A stretch of 64,000 nucleotides of DNA from Streptomyces sp. G-G2 (GTDB lineage Bacteria; Actinomycetota; Actinomycetes; Streptomycetales; Streptomycetaceae): the NCBI RefSeq assembly GCF_030063135.1, contig NZ_JASISO010000015.1:62001-126000 (forward strand). The letters run 5' to 3'. The translations under genes were made by a program, and so were the position numbers. Each line of letters begins with the position of its first letter. Position 1 is the stretch's first letter. Below, piece by piece: positions 26,994 to 35,103 of this stretch. A model generated the notes under the pieces. It saw nothing but the letters and a program-made list of their open reading frames with translations, was not told the origin of the DNA and searched no databases.

Positions 26994-27656
26994 ATGCCGG
27001 TTCCGACCGACCGCGTCACCGTGACGATCCACGCCACCGATCCGCTCGGGCGGGCCGGGGTCGTCAGCCATCTGCGCGACCAGCCGACCGTGGAGGTCCT
27101 GCCCCGGTTACCGGAGCGGGACGGACTCGCGCCCGCCGCCGTGGCCGTGATGCTGGTCGACCGGATCGACGAGCACTCGGCGGCCGAACTGCGCGAGGTG
27201 CTGCGCGGGGGCGAGCAGCGCGTGGTCCTCGTCGCCCGTGAACTGCGCGAGCCGGAGCTGCTCTCGGTGGTGGAGTTCGGCGTACGGGCCATCGTCTGGC
27301 GTCACCAGGCGACCGAGGACCGGCTGGTCAAGGCCGTACGTCAGGCCGCGCACGGCGAATGCGTCATGCCGCCCGACTTGATCGGCCGGGTGCTGGGCCA
27401 GGTGAACCGGCTGCGCCGCTCGGAGAAGGCGGCGGCCTGCCAGGGCGCGGCCACGCCGCCCCTGTTCGGCCTGGCGCCGCGCGAGACGGACGTCCTGCGC
27501 CTGGTAGCGGAGGGCCTGGACACCCGTCAGATCGCCGACAAACTGGCCTACTCCGAACGCACCGTCAAGAACGTCCTGCACGGCCTGATGACCCGGCTGC
27601 GCCTCAACAACCGGGCGCACGCGGTGGCGTACGCGATGCGCGAGGGCTACATCTGA
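26994..27656 (+). CDS. LuxR-type (NarL-like) DNA-binding regulator
   Basis: A 220-residue protein. The C-terminal helix-turn-helix is clear: LAPRETDVLRLVAEGLDTRQ, IADKLAYSERTVKNVLHGLM. The N-terminal part resembles a receiver fold (VTIHATDPLGRAGVVSHL) but the acidic pocket and the phosphorylation Asp are not evident, so it is probably an atypical, unphosphorylated response regulator. The ATG at 26994 has GGGAGGGG nine nt upstream; the frame could extend to 26799, but without a site. Leu codon 39 is TTA (27108-27110), implying bldA dependence. It is divergent from one SARP gene and converges on another, forming a regulatory block. Confidence 0.9.
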   Translation: MPVPTDRVTVTIHATDPLGRAGVVSHLRDQPTVEVLPRLPERDGLAPAAVAVMLVDRIDEHSAAELREVLRGGEQRVVLVARELREPELLSVVEFGVRAIVWRHQATEDRLVKAVRQAAHGECVMPPDLIGRVLGQVNRLRRSEKAAACQGAATPPLFGLAPRETDVLRLVAEGLDTRQIADKLAYSERTVKNVLHGLMTRLRLNNRAHAVAYAMREGYI

Positions 27657-27722
27657 GCAGGACCTCCGGCCCCGCACCGCCGGCCCCGCACCGCGGCCCG
27701 AGACCGTGCGCCCGACGGCGCC

Positions 27723-29546
27723 TCAGGCGGCCGCGGTGAGGCCGAGCCGGTGGCGGGCGAATTCCCGGACCAGGGGATGGCAGCGGTAGCGGCCCGAGGA
27801 ACCGTGGCCCAGCAGTCCCGAGCCGACGAGTTCCTCGATCGCGGCGGCCGCCTCGGACGCGGAGGTCCCGAGCAGCGCGCCCGCCTCCGGCGCGCCGAAC
27901 CCGCCCGGCGCCGCGGCGGTCGCGCGCAGGGCCCGCAGCGCCGCGGCGGACAGGCCTTCGGCCCGGCGGCGGAAGCCGTCCTCGACCGAGCGGCCGTCCG
28001 CCCGCAGCCGCGCGAGCAGGCCGCTGCCGCCGCGCGCGGCCAAGGCCCGCACCGTCAGCCCCGGTTCGCGCCGCAGGCGGGTGCCCGCCAGGTGCAGCGC
28101 GAGCGGCAAACCCCGGCAGCGGAGGGCGAGTTCGCGCAGGGCGACCGGGTCCTGGCGGACCCGTGGCGGGCCAGCGCTCGCGCCGAGCAGTTCCAGCGCG
28201 AGGGCCTCGTCCAGTTCCGGTACCTCGATCAGCCGCGCTCCCGGTACGACGAGCCCGCGCGAGGCCGCGGTCACCAGGGCCGCGCAGCCGGGGGTCCCGG
28301 GCAGCAGCGGCAGCAGCCCCCGCGTATCGCGGGCGTTGTCCAGCAGGAGGAGGACGCGCCGCTCCGCGAGGAGGGAGCGGTAGAGGGCCGCTCCCTCCTC
28401 GGCTCCGTCCGGCACCGCCGCGCCCGGTACGCCGAGGGCCCGCAGGAGGCCGTCCAGCGCGGCGGGGTGTCCCGCGCCGAGGTCGGCCCGCAGCACACCG
28501 TCGGGGAAGTGCGCGGCGACCCGCTCGGCCACCTGGGCGGCGAGGGCCGTCTTCCCGATGCCGGGCATGCCGGTGAGCACGGCGACGGGCACCCCGGCCG
28601 CGGTGGCGCAGAGGAGCCGGACGAGCAGGTCGCTCTCGGCGGCCCGCCCCACGAACGGCGCGGACGCGGGCGCAGGCGTGAGCGCGGGCGGGGCCCCCGC
28701 GGCGGGCGCGGGCGCGGCCCCGGAGGGCCCGCCGGGGCCCGGCGCCCTGACGGCCCGCCATCGCAACCGGTCGTGCAGGCAGGAGAGTTCGGGCCCGGGC
28801 ACGGCGCCGAGTTCGAGGGCGAGGGTGGCCCGCGCGGCCTCGTACACGGCGAGTGCCTCGCCGGACCGGCCCGTCCGGTAGAGGGCCCTCATCAGCAGGG
28901 CCTGGGCGCGTTCGCGCAGGGGGTGTTCCGCGGCGAAGGCCCGCAGTGCGGCGACCGCGGCGGTGTCGCGGTCGAGCCCGAGTTCGAGGGCGTCCTGGTA
29001 GTGGTCCTCCCGGGCGGCCAGCCACAGCCCGGTGAGCCGTTCGCGCTGGGCCGCGGCATAGGGGCCGGGCAGACCGGCGAGCGGGGATCCGGCCCAGAGC
29101 GCCAGGGCCTCGCCCCGGACGCGGTACGCCTCTCCGGTGGCTCCGGCCGCCCGGCGCCGGGCGGCTTCGGCGAGGCCGTCCTCGAAGGCGTCGACGTCGA
29201 CCAGCGGGCGGGACAGCCGCAGGGCGTACCCCCCGCCGGAGTGGACCAGGACCCGGGCGGGCGCGCGGGCGGCCCGGCCGGGTTCGAAGAGGGCCCGCAG
29301 CCGGGACGCGTACGTCCGCAGGGTGCCCACGGCGCGCGGCGGCGCCTGGTCCCCCCAGAGCGCGTCGCACAGTTCGGGCACGGGTACGGACCGGCCCGCC
29401 CGCAGCACCAGGACGGCCAGCAGCGCCTGTTGCTGGTTCGGGCCCAGGCCGAGCGGGGTCCCGTCGGCGGTCCGCGCGGTCACCGGGCCGAGCAGGCGCA
29501 AGCGCGTGCCGTCCGCGACGCCCCGCGTGCGCTCCCCTTCGCCCAC
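27723..29546 (-). CDS. Shorter SARP/NB-ARC regulator lacking TPRs
   Basis: A 607-residue AfsR-like protein. The SARP winged helix spans about 15-105 (LGLGPNQQQALLAVLVLR, AVGTLRTYASRLRALFEP), the activation domain about 110-260, and the NB-ARC from about 285 with Walker A TGMPGIGKTALAAQVAE and Walker B RVLLLLDNARD. It ends after the winged-helix part of NB-ARC and has no TPR region, unlike the 944-residue paralogue nearby. GTG at 29546 has GGGGGAA six nt upstream; GTG at 29561 is a weaker alternative. No TTA codon was found in this one. It probably acts as a regulator of a metabolite gene cluster outside the window. Confidence 0.9.
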   Translation of the reverse strand: MGEGERTRGVADGTRLRLLGPVTARTADGTPLGLGPNQQQALLAVLVLRAGRSVPVPELCDALWGDQAPPRAVGTLRTYASRLRALFEPGRAARAPARVLVHSGGGYALRLSRPLVDVDAFEDGLAEAARRRAAGATGEAYRVRGEALALWAGSPLAGLPGPYAAAQRERLTGLWLAAREDHYQDALELGLDRDTAAVAALRAFAAEHPLRERAQALLMRALYRTGRSGEALAVYEAARATLALELGAVPGPELSCLHDRLRWRAVRAPGPGGPSGAAPAPAAGAPPALTPAPASAPFVGRAAESDLLVRLLCATAAGVPVAVLTGMPGIGKTALAAQVAERVAAHFPDGVLRADLGAGHPAALDGLLRALGVPGAAVPDGAEEGAALYRSLLAERRVLLLLDNARDTRGLLPLLPGTPGCAALVTAASRGLVVPGARLIEVPELDEALALELLGASAGPPRVRQDPVALRELALRCRGLPLALHLAGTRLRREPGLTVRALAARGGSGLLARLRADGRSVEDGFRRRAEGLSAAALRALRATAAAPGGFGAPEAGALLGTSASEAAAAIEELVGSGLLGHGSSGRYRCHPLVREFARHRLGLTAAA

Positions 29547-29695
29547 GCAGTGTTCCCCCACGTGCCGCCCTCGCTCCCTCGATCACCGCGAGGGGTCAGG
29601 GTACGCGCGGCGGATGACCGGAACGTGACCCCTCCGGCCGCAGGGGGTGGAGCGGCCGGAGGGAAGCGGGGCGTGTCCGACGCCCCGGGCGCGCG

Positions 29696-30145
29696 CTACG
29701 GCGCGGTGACCTCACGCGTCAGCTTCGAGCTCCAGGGGCACCAGGTCGAGCCGGGGAGCAGCGCGCCGCCGACCTCGCCCAGGTGGTCGTTGACGTAGGA
29801 GATGCTCGCGTCACACACCTCCACGGCCATGCTGAAGAACTTCACCGAGTCCGGGGCCAGCTGGTACTTCCACGGCCGGTTGTAGGTGGCGGGGGTCTTG
29901 ACGACCCGGCCCATGACGCTGATGTTCTCCTTGTCGACACCGCTGAGGATGTCGCGGGCCTGCTGGATCCGGGCCTGGTCGGTCAGCTTGAACACGAAGG
30001 TGTTCCGGCCGTCGGTGAATTCGAAGTAGGAGGCGGAACCCTGGGCGGCGGTTTCGTTCGGCGCGGCCTGGGCGGGGGCGGCGAGGCCCATGGCGAACAG
30101 GGAAACCGCGGCGAGACTGCCGGCCTTGGTGAGGGTGCGTCGCAT
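29696..30145 (-). CDS. Small secreted BP74-like protein
   Basis: A 149-residue secreted protein. Signal peptide: KAGSLAAVSLFAMGLAAPAQ, with cleavage at AQA-AP near residue 28. The mature part (YFEFTDGRNTFVFKLTDQAR and a Cys pair near the C-terminus) resembles the N-terminal domain of the BP74 calmodulin-binding proteins, and many Streptomyces relatives carry that label. There is no evidence of calmodulin binding here; the fold is probably a small beta/alpha domain with one disulphide. The ATG at 30145 has GGAGG eight nt upstream. A spaced inverted repeat lies 95 bp further up. Confidence 0.75.
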   Translation of the reverse strand: MRRTLTKAGSLAAVSLFAMGLAAPAQAAPNETAAQGSASYFEFTDGRNTFVFKLTDQARIQQARDILSGVDKENISVMGRVVKTPATYNRPWKYQLAPDSVKFFSMAVEVCDASISYVNDHLGEVGGALLPGSTWCPWSSKLTREVTAP

Positions 30146-30237
30146 GCCTGATACCTCCAGTGCTGTCGGGTCGCGTTGTCGACCCGTCTGCGGCGAACGT
30201 AATCCGGAAATCGACGGATTGGTCCGCTGTCCACCAA

Positions 30238-30279
30238 GGGTGCCCCAACGGACTCCCAAGAGAGCACCAAAGGGCACCC
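30238..30279. repeat. Spaced inverted repeat
   Basis: GGGTGCCC (30238-30245) and GGGCACCC (30272-30279) are perfect inverted repeats, each preceded by CACCAA. They lie upstream of the BP74-like gene and may be an operator; a role is not shown. Confidence 0.4.
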
Positions 30280-30385
30280 ATGGAGGTCCACGGATGCCCT
30301 CTCGTCCGGTCGGCGGCGGATGCCGGGTGTTTTCAGCCGCCGCGCGGCGTCGCCCCCGCCGCGCCTCGCCGACCACCGCGCCTCG

Positions 30386-30610
30386 TCACGCGCCGCGCGG
30401 GGCGATGACCTTCCCGTCCGCCCGCACCGTGATGGCCTGCGCCGGGCAGATGTCGGCGGCGTCGAGCAGCCGCGGGTCCTCGCCGGTCTCCGGCTGCCGC
30501 ACCGAGGCGTGTTCGTCCTCCAGGGCGAACACCTCCGGGGCGACGGCGGCGCACATGCCGGAGCCCAGGCACAGCTGCCGGTCCGCGTGCACGGTCCAGG
30601 TCCCGGTCAT
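30386..30610 (-). CDS. Ferredoxin, partner of the P450
   Basis: A 74-residue single-cluster ferredoxin: CLGSGMC near residue 14 and CPAQAI near residue 57 supply three Cys for a [3Fe-4S] (or [4Fe-4S]) cluster, the usual class of Streptomyces P450 electron donors. It starts at ATG 30610, six nt from the P450 stop; GTG at 30619 overlaps that stop by four nt and is an alternative start. Both readings show translational coupling. It delivers electrons from a ferredoxin reductase, not present here, to the upstream P450. Confidence 0.92.
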   Translation of the reverse strand: MTGTWTVHADRQLCLGSGMCAAVAPEVFALEDEHASVRQPETGEDPRLLDAADICPAQAITVRADGKVIAPRGA

Positions 30611-30615
30611 CGCGC

Positions 30616-31815
30616 TCACCACCCGACCGGCATGACGCGCGGGCCCCGGACCAGCATCTGGGACTTCCAGGTCACATCGCCCGCGAGGCGCAGGCCCGGG
30701 AAGCGGGCGATGAGCGCGCCCAGTGCCTCCTGGAGTTCGAGCCGGGCCAGCGGGGCTCCCAGGCAGTGGTGGACCCCGTGCCCGAAGCCGAGGTGCTGGA
30801 CCCCGTCGCGGGTGATGTCCAGGACGCCGGGGGCGCCGAAGCGCAGCGCGTCGCGGTTGGCAGCGCCGGTGGCGACCATCACCGGGGCGCCCGCCCGGAC
30901 CAGGGTGCCGCCGACCTCGATGTCCTCGGTGGCGTAGCGCGGCTGGCCGGCGCCACTGCCGAGGGGGACGAAGCGCAGCAGTTCCTCGACCGCGTTGGGG
31001 AGGAGGCCGGGGCGCGAGCGCAGCAGGGCGAGCTGCTCGGGGTGGTCGAGCAGGGTGAGGGTGAAGTTGGGGATCTGCGAGGCGGTGGTCTCGTGTCCCG
31101 CCACCAGGATGCCGACGCACAGGTCGACGAGTTCCAGTTCGGAGAGCCGGTCGGCGCCGTCGCGGGCCTCGATGAGCGCGGTCATGAGGTCGTCGCGCGG
31201 TTCCTCGCGGTGCTGGTGGATCAGGGTCCGCATGTAGTCGCGCAGTTCCTCGCGGTTGGCCTCGAACTCGGCCGCGCTGAGGGAGCTGGTGGACAGCGCC
31301 GCGTCGCTCCAGACCCGGAAGCGGGGGCGGTCCTCGGGGGGAACCCCGAGCATCCGGCAGATCACCGCGACGGGCAGCGGCAGCGCGAAGCGGTCCACCA
31401 GGTCGGCCGGGGGGCCCGCCGCCTCCAGGTCGTCGAGGAGGACCGCGGTGAGTTCGCGCACCATCGGGCGGAGCTTCTCGACCTGGTGGACGGTGAACGC
31501 CCGGGCCACCAGGGAGCGCAGCCGGGTGTGGTCGGGCGGGTCCATCGCGAGGATCCCGCTGTCGGAGCGCCCCTCGGACTGGCGGGGCTCGTCGTGGCGG
31601 ACGCCCTCGGCCCGGCTGAAGCGCTGGTCGCCGAGGACGAGGCGGGCGTCGGCGTAGCGGGTGACCAGCCAGCCGGGTTCGCCGTAGGGCAGCTGGACGC
31701 GTAACAGGCCGGGCCGGTCGCGGACCTGTTCGTAGAGGTCGGCGAGCTGGAGTCCTTCGGCGGAGTTGAAGGGGTAGGCGAGGGGTTCGGTGGTGTCGGT
31801 GTCCGGTACGGGCAC
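30616..31815 (-). CDS. Cytochrome P450
   Basis: A 399-residue bacterial P450. The I-helix oxygen motif is VAGHETTASQ (about 240-250), the K-helix ExxR is EELLRFV, and the heme loop is FGHGVHHCLGAPLAR (about 340-355) with the thiolate Cys. Its pattern resembles the CYP105/107 group, which hydroxylate macrolides, steroids or xenobiotics. GTG at 31815 follows GGGAGG by five nt. Leu codon 38 is TTA (31702-31704), suggesting bldA-dependent translation. It is followed by its ferredoxin and is divergent from a TetR gene, with a perfect GTAAGC/GCTTAC operator 16 bp upstream of the start. Substrate unknown. Confidence 0.95.
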   Translation of the reverse strand: MPVPDTDTTEPLAYPFNSAEGLQLADLYEQVRDRPGLLRVQLPYGEPGWLVTRYADARLVLGDQRFSRAEGVRHDEPRQSEGRSDSGILAMDPPDHTRLRSLVARAFTVHQVEKLRPMVRELTAVLLDDLEAAGPPADLVDRFALPLPVAVICRMLGVPPEDRPRFRVWSDAALSTSSLSAAEFEANREELRDYMRTLIHQHREEPRDDLMTALIEARDGADRLSELELVDLCVGILVAGHETTASQIPNFTLTLLDHPEQLALLRSRPGLLPNAVEELLRFVPLGSGAGQPRYATEDIEVGGTLVRAGAPVMVATGAANRDALRFGAPGVLDITRDGVQHLGFGHGVHHCLGAPLARLELQEALGALIARFPGLRLAGDVTWKSQMLVRGPRVMPVGW

Positions 31816-31830
31816 GGCGGCCTCCCATAT

Positions 31831-31846
31831 GTAAGCGACTGCTTAC
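31831..31846. promoter_or_regulatory. TetR operator for P450 and tetR
   Basis: GTAAGCGACTGCTTAC is a perfect 6 bp inverted repeat with a four bp spacer, located between the divergent P450 (starts 31815) and tetR (starts 31977) genes. Position and symmetry are those of a TetR site. Confidence 0.8.
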
Positions 31847-31976
31847 AACGCTAGGACCGTCCACCCCGACGGTCAACGGGGCCTGCGCGTCGTTATCCTG
31901 ACAGGCCGCCACCGGAGCCCCCGGCGCGTCCGGAAAGGGACGGCGCGACGGCGTACAGCGAACGGGGACCTCGACG

Positions 31977-32573
31977 ATGGACGAAACCACGGGCCCCCGG
32001 GCGGGAGAACGCCGCCGCGACGCCGCGGCCACCCGGCGCCGGATACTCGACGCGGCGCGCGACCTGTTCGCCGAGCGGGGGTACGAGCGGGCCACCGTAC
32101 GGGACATCGCCGAGCTGGCCGGATCCAACCAGGCGCTGCTCTTCCGTTATTTCGGGTCGAAGCACGGGCTGCTGACCGAGGTACTGGCCCGGGGCGGTCT
32201 GGAGCAGCTGCGGGCCACCCCGCCCGAGGAGCTGTTCGAGACCGCGCTGCGCTCGATGCTCACGAGCAGCGCGGCCGGTTCGGGCGACCGGTCCCTGGAG
32301 GTGTACCTGCGCTCGGTGGGGCGCGGCGAGGACGCGGCCGGGACCCTGCGCGAGCTGGGCGAGGAGTACCAGAACGCGCTGGCCTCGCTCTCCGGGGCGC
32401 CGGACGGGGCGCTGCGCGCGGACCTGGCGATGGCCTGGCTGCTCGGGATCGGGCTGATGCGGACCGTGGTGGCCCGGGAGCCGCTGGCGGGCGCCGATCC
32501 GGACGAGGTGTGCGCTCTGGTACTGGCCACCCTCGGGCAGCTGTGGGCCGCCCCGGCGCGCGGCGACACCTGA
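31977..32573 (+). CDS. TetR family transcriptional regulator
   Basis: A 198-residue repressor. The DNA-binding domain runs ARDLFAERGYERATVRDIAE and NQALLFRYFGSKHGLLTEVL, with a helical ligand domain behind it. The ATG at 31977 is preceded by GGGGA. It is divergent from the P450-ferredoxin operon, and probably represses it through the GTAAGC/GCTTAC site at 31831-31846, releasing it on ligand binding. Its gene ends 22 bp from the convergent MFS exporter. Confidence 0.92.
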   Translation: MDETTGPRAGERRRDAAATRRRILDAARDLFAERGYERATVRDIAELAGSNQALLFRYFGSKHGLLTEVLARGGLEQLRATPPEELFETALRSMLTSSAAGSGDRSLEVYLRSVGRGEDAAGTLRELGEEYQNALASLSGAPDGALRADLAMAWLLGIGLMRTVVAREPLAGADPDEVCALVLATLGQLWAAPARGDT

Positions 32574-32595
32574 CGCGCGGCCGGGGCGGCGGGGG

Positions 32596-34086
32596 TCAGC
32601 GCATGACCCGCGGCAGCCGCAGGCTCAGCAGGGCCGTCAGCGCGACGAGGGCCAGCTGGACCAGCAGGGTGATGGCGAGGGCGTCGCGCATGCCCAGGGC
32701 CGGGGTCAGCGCCAGGAACAGGCTGCCCAGGGTCGCGACGCCCAGGGCGAGGGCCGACTGCTGGGTGGTGACCATGACTCCCCCGCCCACGCCCGCCCGG
32801 TCGGCCGGTACGTCGGACAGCATCATCCGCATCAGGACCGGCAGTTGGAGGCCCTGGCCGAGGCCCGCGAGGGCGACGCCGGGGGCGAGCCCGGCGAGGC
32901 CGAGACCGGGCCAGTCGCGCAGGACCGCCAGGAGCAGCAGGCAGAGGCCGAGGGCCTGGAGCACGCCTCCGGCGGTGACCACGCGGCTGCCGAACCGGCC
33001 GATCAGGCTGGGCCCGGCGAGCGAGGCCGCGAAGAAGGACACGGCCATGGGCACCAGCGCGAGTCCGGCCGCCACCGGGCCCATGAGCAGGCCCTGCTGC
33101 AGGGCCACGGCGACGACGAACATGAAGCCGCTGAAGCCGATCGAGAAGGGCACCACCATCACCAGCCCGCGGCGCAGCGAGTCCAGGCGCAGCAGGCTCG
33201 GCGGCACCAGCGGGGTCCGCCCGAGCCGGTCCGCGCGGCGCTCGGTCAGGTAGAAGGCGGTGGCCGCGAACGGGAACACCGCGAAGGACACCCAGGTCCA
33301 CAGCGGCCAGCCGGTGGCCCGGCCCTCGGTCAGCGGCAGCAGCAGGGAGACCAGCGACAGGCCGAGCAGCAGGGTGCCGGGAACGTCGACGGAGGCGGGG
33401 CGGTCCGACCGGGTCTCCGGGACCGCGCGGGCGGCCAGGACCAGGCCGAGGATCACCACCGGTACGTTCACGAGGAACACCGCGCGCCAGCCGGAGCCCG
33501 CCACGTCCGCGGCGACCAGTACGCCGCCCAGGATCTGCCCGGCGACCATGGACAGCCCGGCGGTCGCGCCGTACAGGCTCATCGCGCGGGCCCGCCGGGG
33601 TCCCTGGGTGGTGGCCTGGATGGTGGCGAGCACCTGCGGCAGCATCATGGCGGCCGCGGCGCCCTGGGCCACCCGGGCCCCGACCAGGGTCCAGGCGGTG
33701 GGCGCCAGGCCGCAGGCGAGGGAGGTGAGGCCGAAGGCGGCCATGCCGATCAGGAAGAGCCTGCGCCGGCCGGCCATGTCGCCGAGCCTGCCGCCGAGGA
33801 CGAGCAGGACGGCGTAGGAGACGCCGTATCCGCCGACGACGAGTTCCAGCATGGCGGGACCGGCGGAGAGGTCGCGGTCGATGGCGGGCAGCGCCACATT
33901 GACGATGAAGAAGTCGATCAGGGGCAGGGCGGCGCCCAGCAGTACGGTGAACAGCCCGAGCGGGCTCATCACCGCGCCGTGGCGGACGGCCGGTCCGGGG
34001 GCGGAATCCGCGGGGCCGGGGGTGGCGGCCCGGGCCGTGGCGCCGGAGGGGGACGGGTGGGTCGTGCGTACCGTTGTGTCGCTCAC
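32596..34086 (-). CDS. MFS drug exporter, EmrB/QacA type
   Basis: A 496-residue protein with about 14 transmembrane helices, the DHA2 topology. Motif A is GGRLGDMAGRRRLF (about 95-108), and helix 1 carries ALPLIDFFIVNVALPAI, typical of proton-coupled multidrug exporters. GTG at 34086 is the chosen start, with GGAGG 12 nt upstream, a rather long spacing. It is divergent from an XRE-type regulator with three palindromic elements between them, so it is probably induced by the compound it exports. Its neighbours include a P450, so it could export a tailored metabolite, but that is only a guess. Confidence 0.92.
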   Translation of the reverse strand: MSDTTVRTTHPSPSGATARAATPGPADSAPGPAVRHGAVMSPLGLFTVLLGAALPLIDFFIVNVALPAIDRDLSAGPAMLELVVGGYGVSYAVLLVLGGRLGDMAGRRRLFLIGMAAFGLTSLACGLAPTAWTLVGARVAQGAAAAMMLPQVLATIQATTQGPRRARAMSLYGATAGLSMVAGQILGGVLVAADVAGSGWRAVFLVNVPVVILGLVLAARAVPETRSDRPASVDVPGTLLLGLSLVSLLLPLTEGRATGWPLWTWVSFAVFPFAATAFYLTERRADRLGRTPLVPPSLLRLDSLRRGLVMVVPFSIGFSGFMFVVAVALQQGLLMGPVAAGLALVPMAVSFFAASLAGPSLIGRFGSRVVTAGGVLQALGLCLLLLAVLRDWPGLGLAGLAPGVALAGLGQGLQLPVLMRMMLSDVPADRAGVGGGVMVTTQQSALALGVATLGSLFLALTPALGMRDALAITLLVQLALVALTALLSLRLPRVMR

Positions 34087-34113
34087 AGCGGAGACGATCC
34101 TCCATCCCCCAGC

Positions 34114-34157
34114 CTGGTACCAGAGTCTGCTTATCCTGGTACTGCCAGCACCTGGCA
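34114..34157. promoter_or_regulatory. Operator cluster between MFS and XRE genes
   Basis: Three related dyads occur in 44 bp: CTGGTACCAG (34114-34123, perfect), CTGGTACTGCCAG (34136-34148) and TGCCAGCACCTGGCA (34143-34157, perfect 6-3-6). They share CTGG/CCAG arms and fill the divergent promoter gap. Confidence 0.65.
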
Positions 34158-34187
34158 ACCGGATGGGCGATGCGGCACCCTGGCAGC

Positions 34188-35063
34188 ATGACCACTGTCG
34201 CTCCTTCCACGGACGTGCGCAGGCACGAGCTGGCCGAATTCCTGCGCAGCCGCCGCGAGCGGATCACCCCCGAGCAGGTCGGGCTGCCGCGCGGCCGCCG
34301 CCGCCGGACGCCCGGGCTGCGCCGCGAGGAGGTCGCGCAGCTCTCCGCGGTCGGAGTCACCTGGTACACCTGGCTGGAGCAGGCCCGCGAGATCCAGGTC
34401 TCGCAGCAGGTGCTGGACGCCCTGGCGCGCGCCCTGCTGCTGGACACCAGCGAGCGCACGCACCTGTTCGCGCTGGCCGGGACCTTCGACCCGACACCGC
34501 ACGCGCCGTGCCCGACCGTGACTCCCGCGCTGCGGGCCCTGCTCGACCAGCTGGGGCCCGTGCCCGGCTGCGTCCAGAACAGCCGGTACGACATCCTGGC
34601 CTACAACGCGACGTACGGGCAGTTGCTGTGCGACATGGACCGGGTGCGGCCGGAGGACCGCAACTGCATGTGGCTCGCCTTCACCCACGAGGACTGGCGG
34701 GCGGCCGTGGTCGACCGGGCGGAGGTGAACCGGGTGATGGCGGCCAAGTTCCGGGCCTCCATGGCGGAGCACCTGGCCGAACCCGCGTGGAAGGCCCTGC
34801 TGCACCGGCTGGAATCGGAGTCGGCGGAGTTCCGGGAGGTCTGGGCGCGGCACGAGGTGGTCGGCCAGGCCAACAAGTCGAAGTACATCCTCAACGCGCG
34901 GGTGGGGCTGCTCCACCTGGAACACACCAACTTGTGGCTGGGTCCGGCGGCGGGGTCGCGGCTGACCACGTACACACCGCTGGACGAGGAGACCCGCGAG
35001 CGCCTGGAGCGGCTCGAACGCCTGGCCCTCGGCGCGGCAGCCCCGGCGGGCCCGCCGGGCTAG
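34188..35063 (+). CDS. XRE-type regulator, MmyB-like
   Basis: A 291-residue protein. The N-terminal helix-turn-helix (about 14-85) has LRREEVAQLSAVGVTWYTWL, the stock motif of MmyB-type Streptomyces regulators. The rest (about 105-275) is the PAS-like ligand-binding domain (SRYDILAYNATYGQLLCDM), known in relatives to bind fatty-acid-like ligands. ATG at 34188 has no obvious ribosome site and may be leaderless. It is divergent from an MFS exporter, the usual target of this class. The stop codon lies inside a terminator stem shared with the next gene. Confidence 0.92.
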   Translation: MTTVAPSTDVRRHELAEFLRSRRERITPEQVGLPRGRRRRTPGLRREEVAQLSAVGVTWYTWLEQAREIQVSQQVLDALARALLLDTSERTHLFALAGTFDPTPHAPCPTVTPALRALLDQLGPVPGCVQNSRYDILAYNATYGQLLCDMDRVRPEDRNCMWLAFTHEDWRAAVVDRAEVNRVMAAKFRASMAEHLAEPAWKALLHRLESESAEFREVWARHEVVGQANKSKYILNARVGLLHLEHTNLWLGPAAGSRLTTYTPLDEETRERLERLERLALGAAAPAGPPG

Positions 35064-35103
35064 TGCGGTGACCGGGAAGGTTTGCCCTCCGGTCACGGCA
35101 CTA
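35061..35103. terminator. Bidirectional terminator spanning two stop codons
   Basis: TAGTGCGGTGACCGG (35061-35075) pairs with CCGGTCACGGCACTA (35089-35103) with one mismatch. The TAG at each outer end is the stop codon of the convergent XRE and permease genes. Confidence 0.85.

Noticed and set aside
27750..29798. 682-codon plus-strand frame opposite the second SARP gene
   Set aside because: Repetitive Gly/Arg composition typical of antisense shadows.
30386..32128. 580-codon minus frame covering P450 and ferredoxin
   Set aside because: Only the last 74 codons are real (ferredoxin); the rest is off-frame to the P450.
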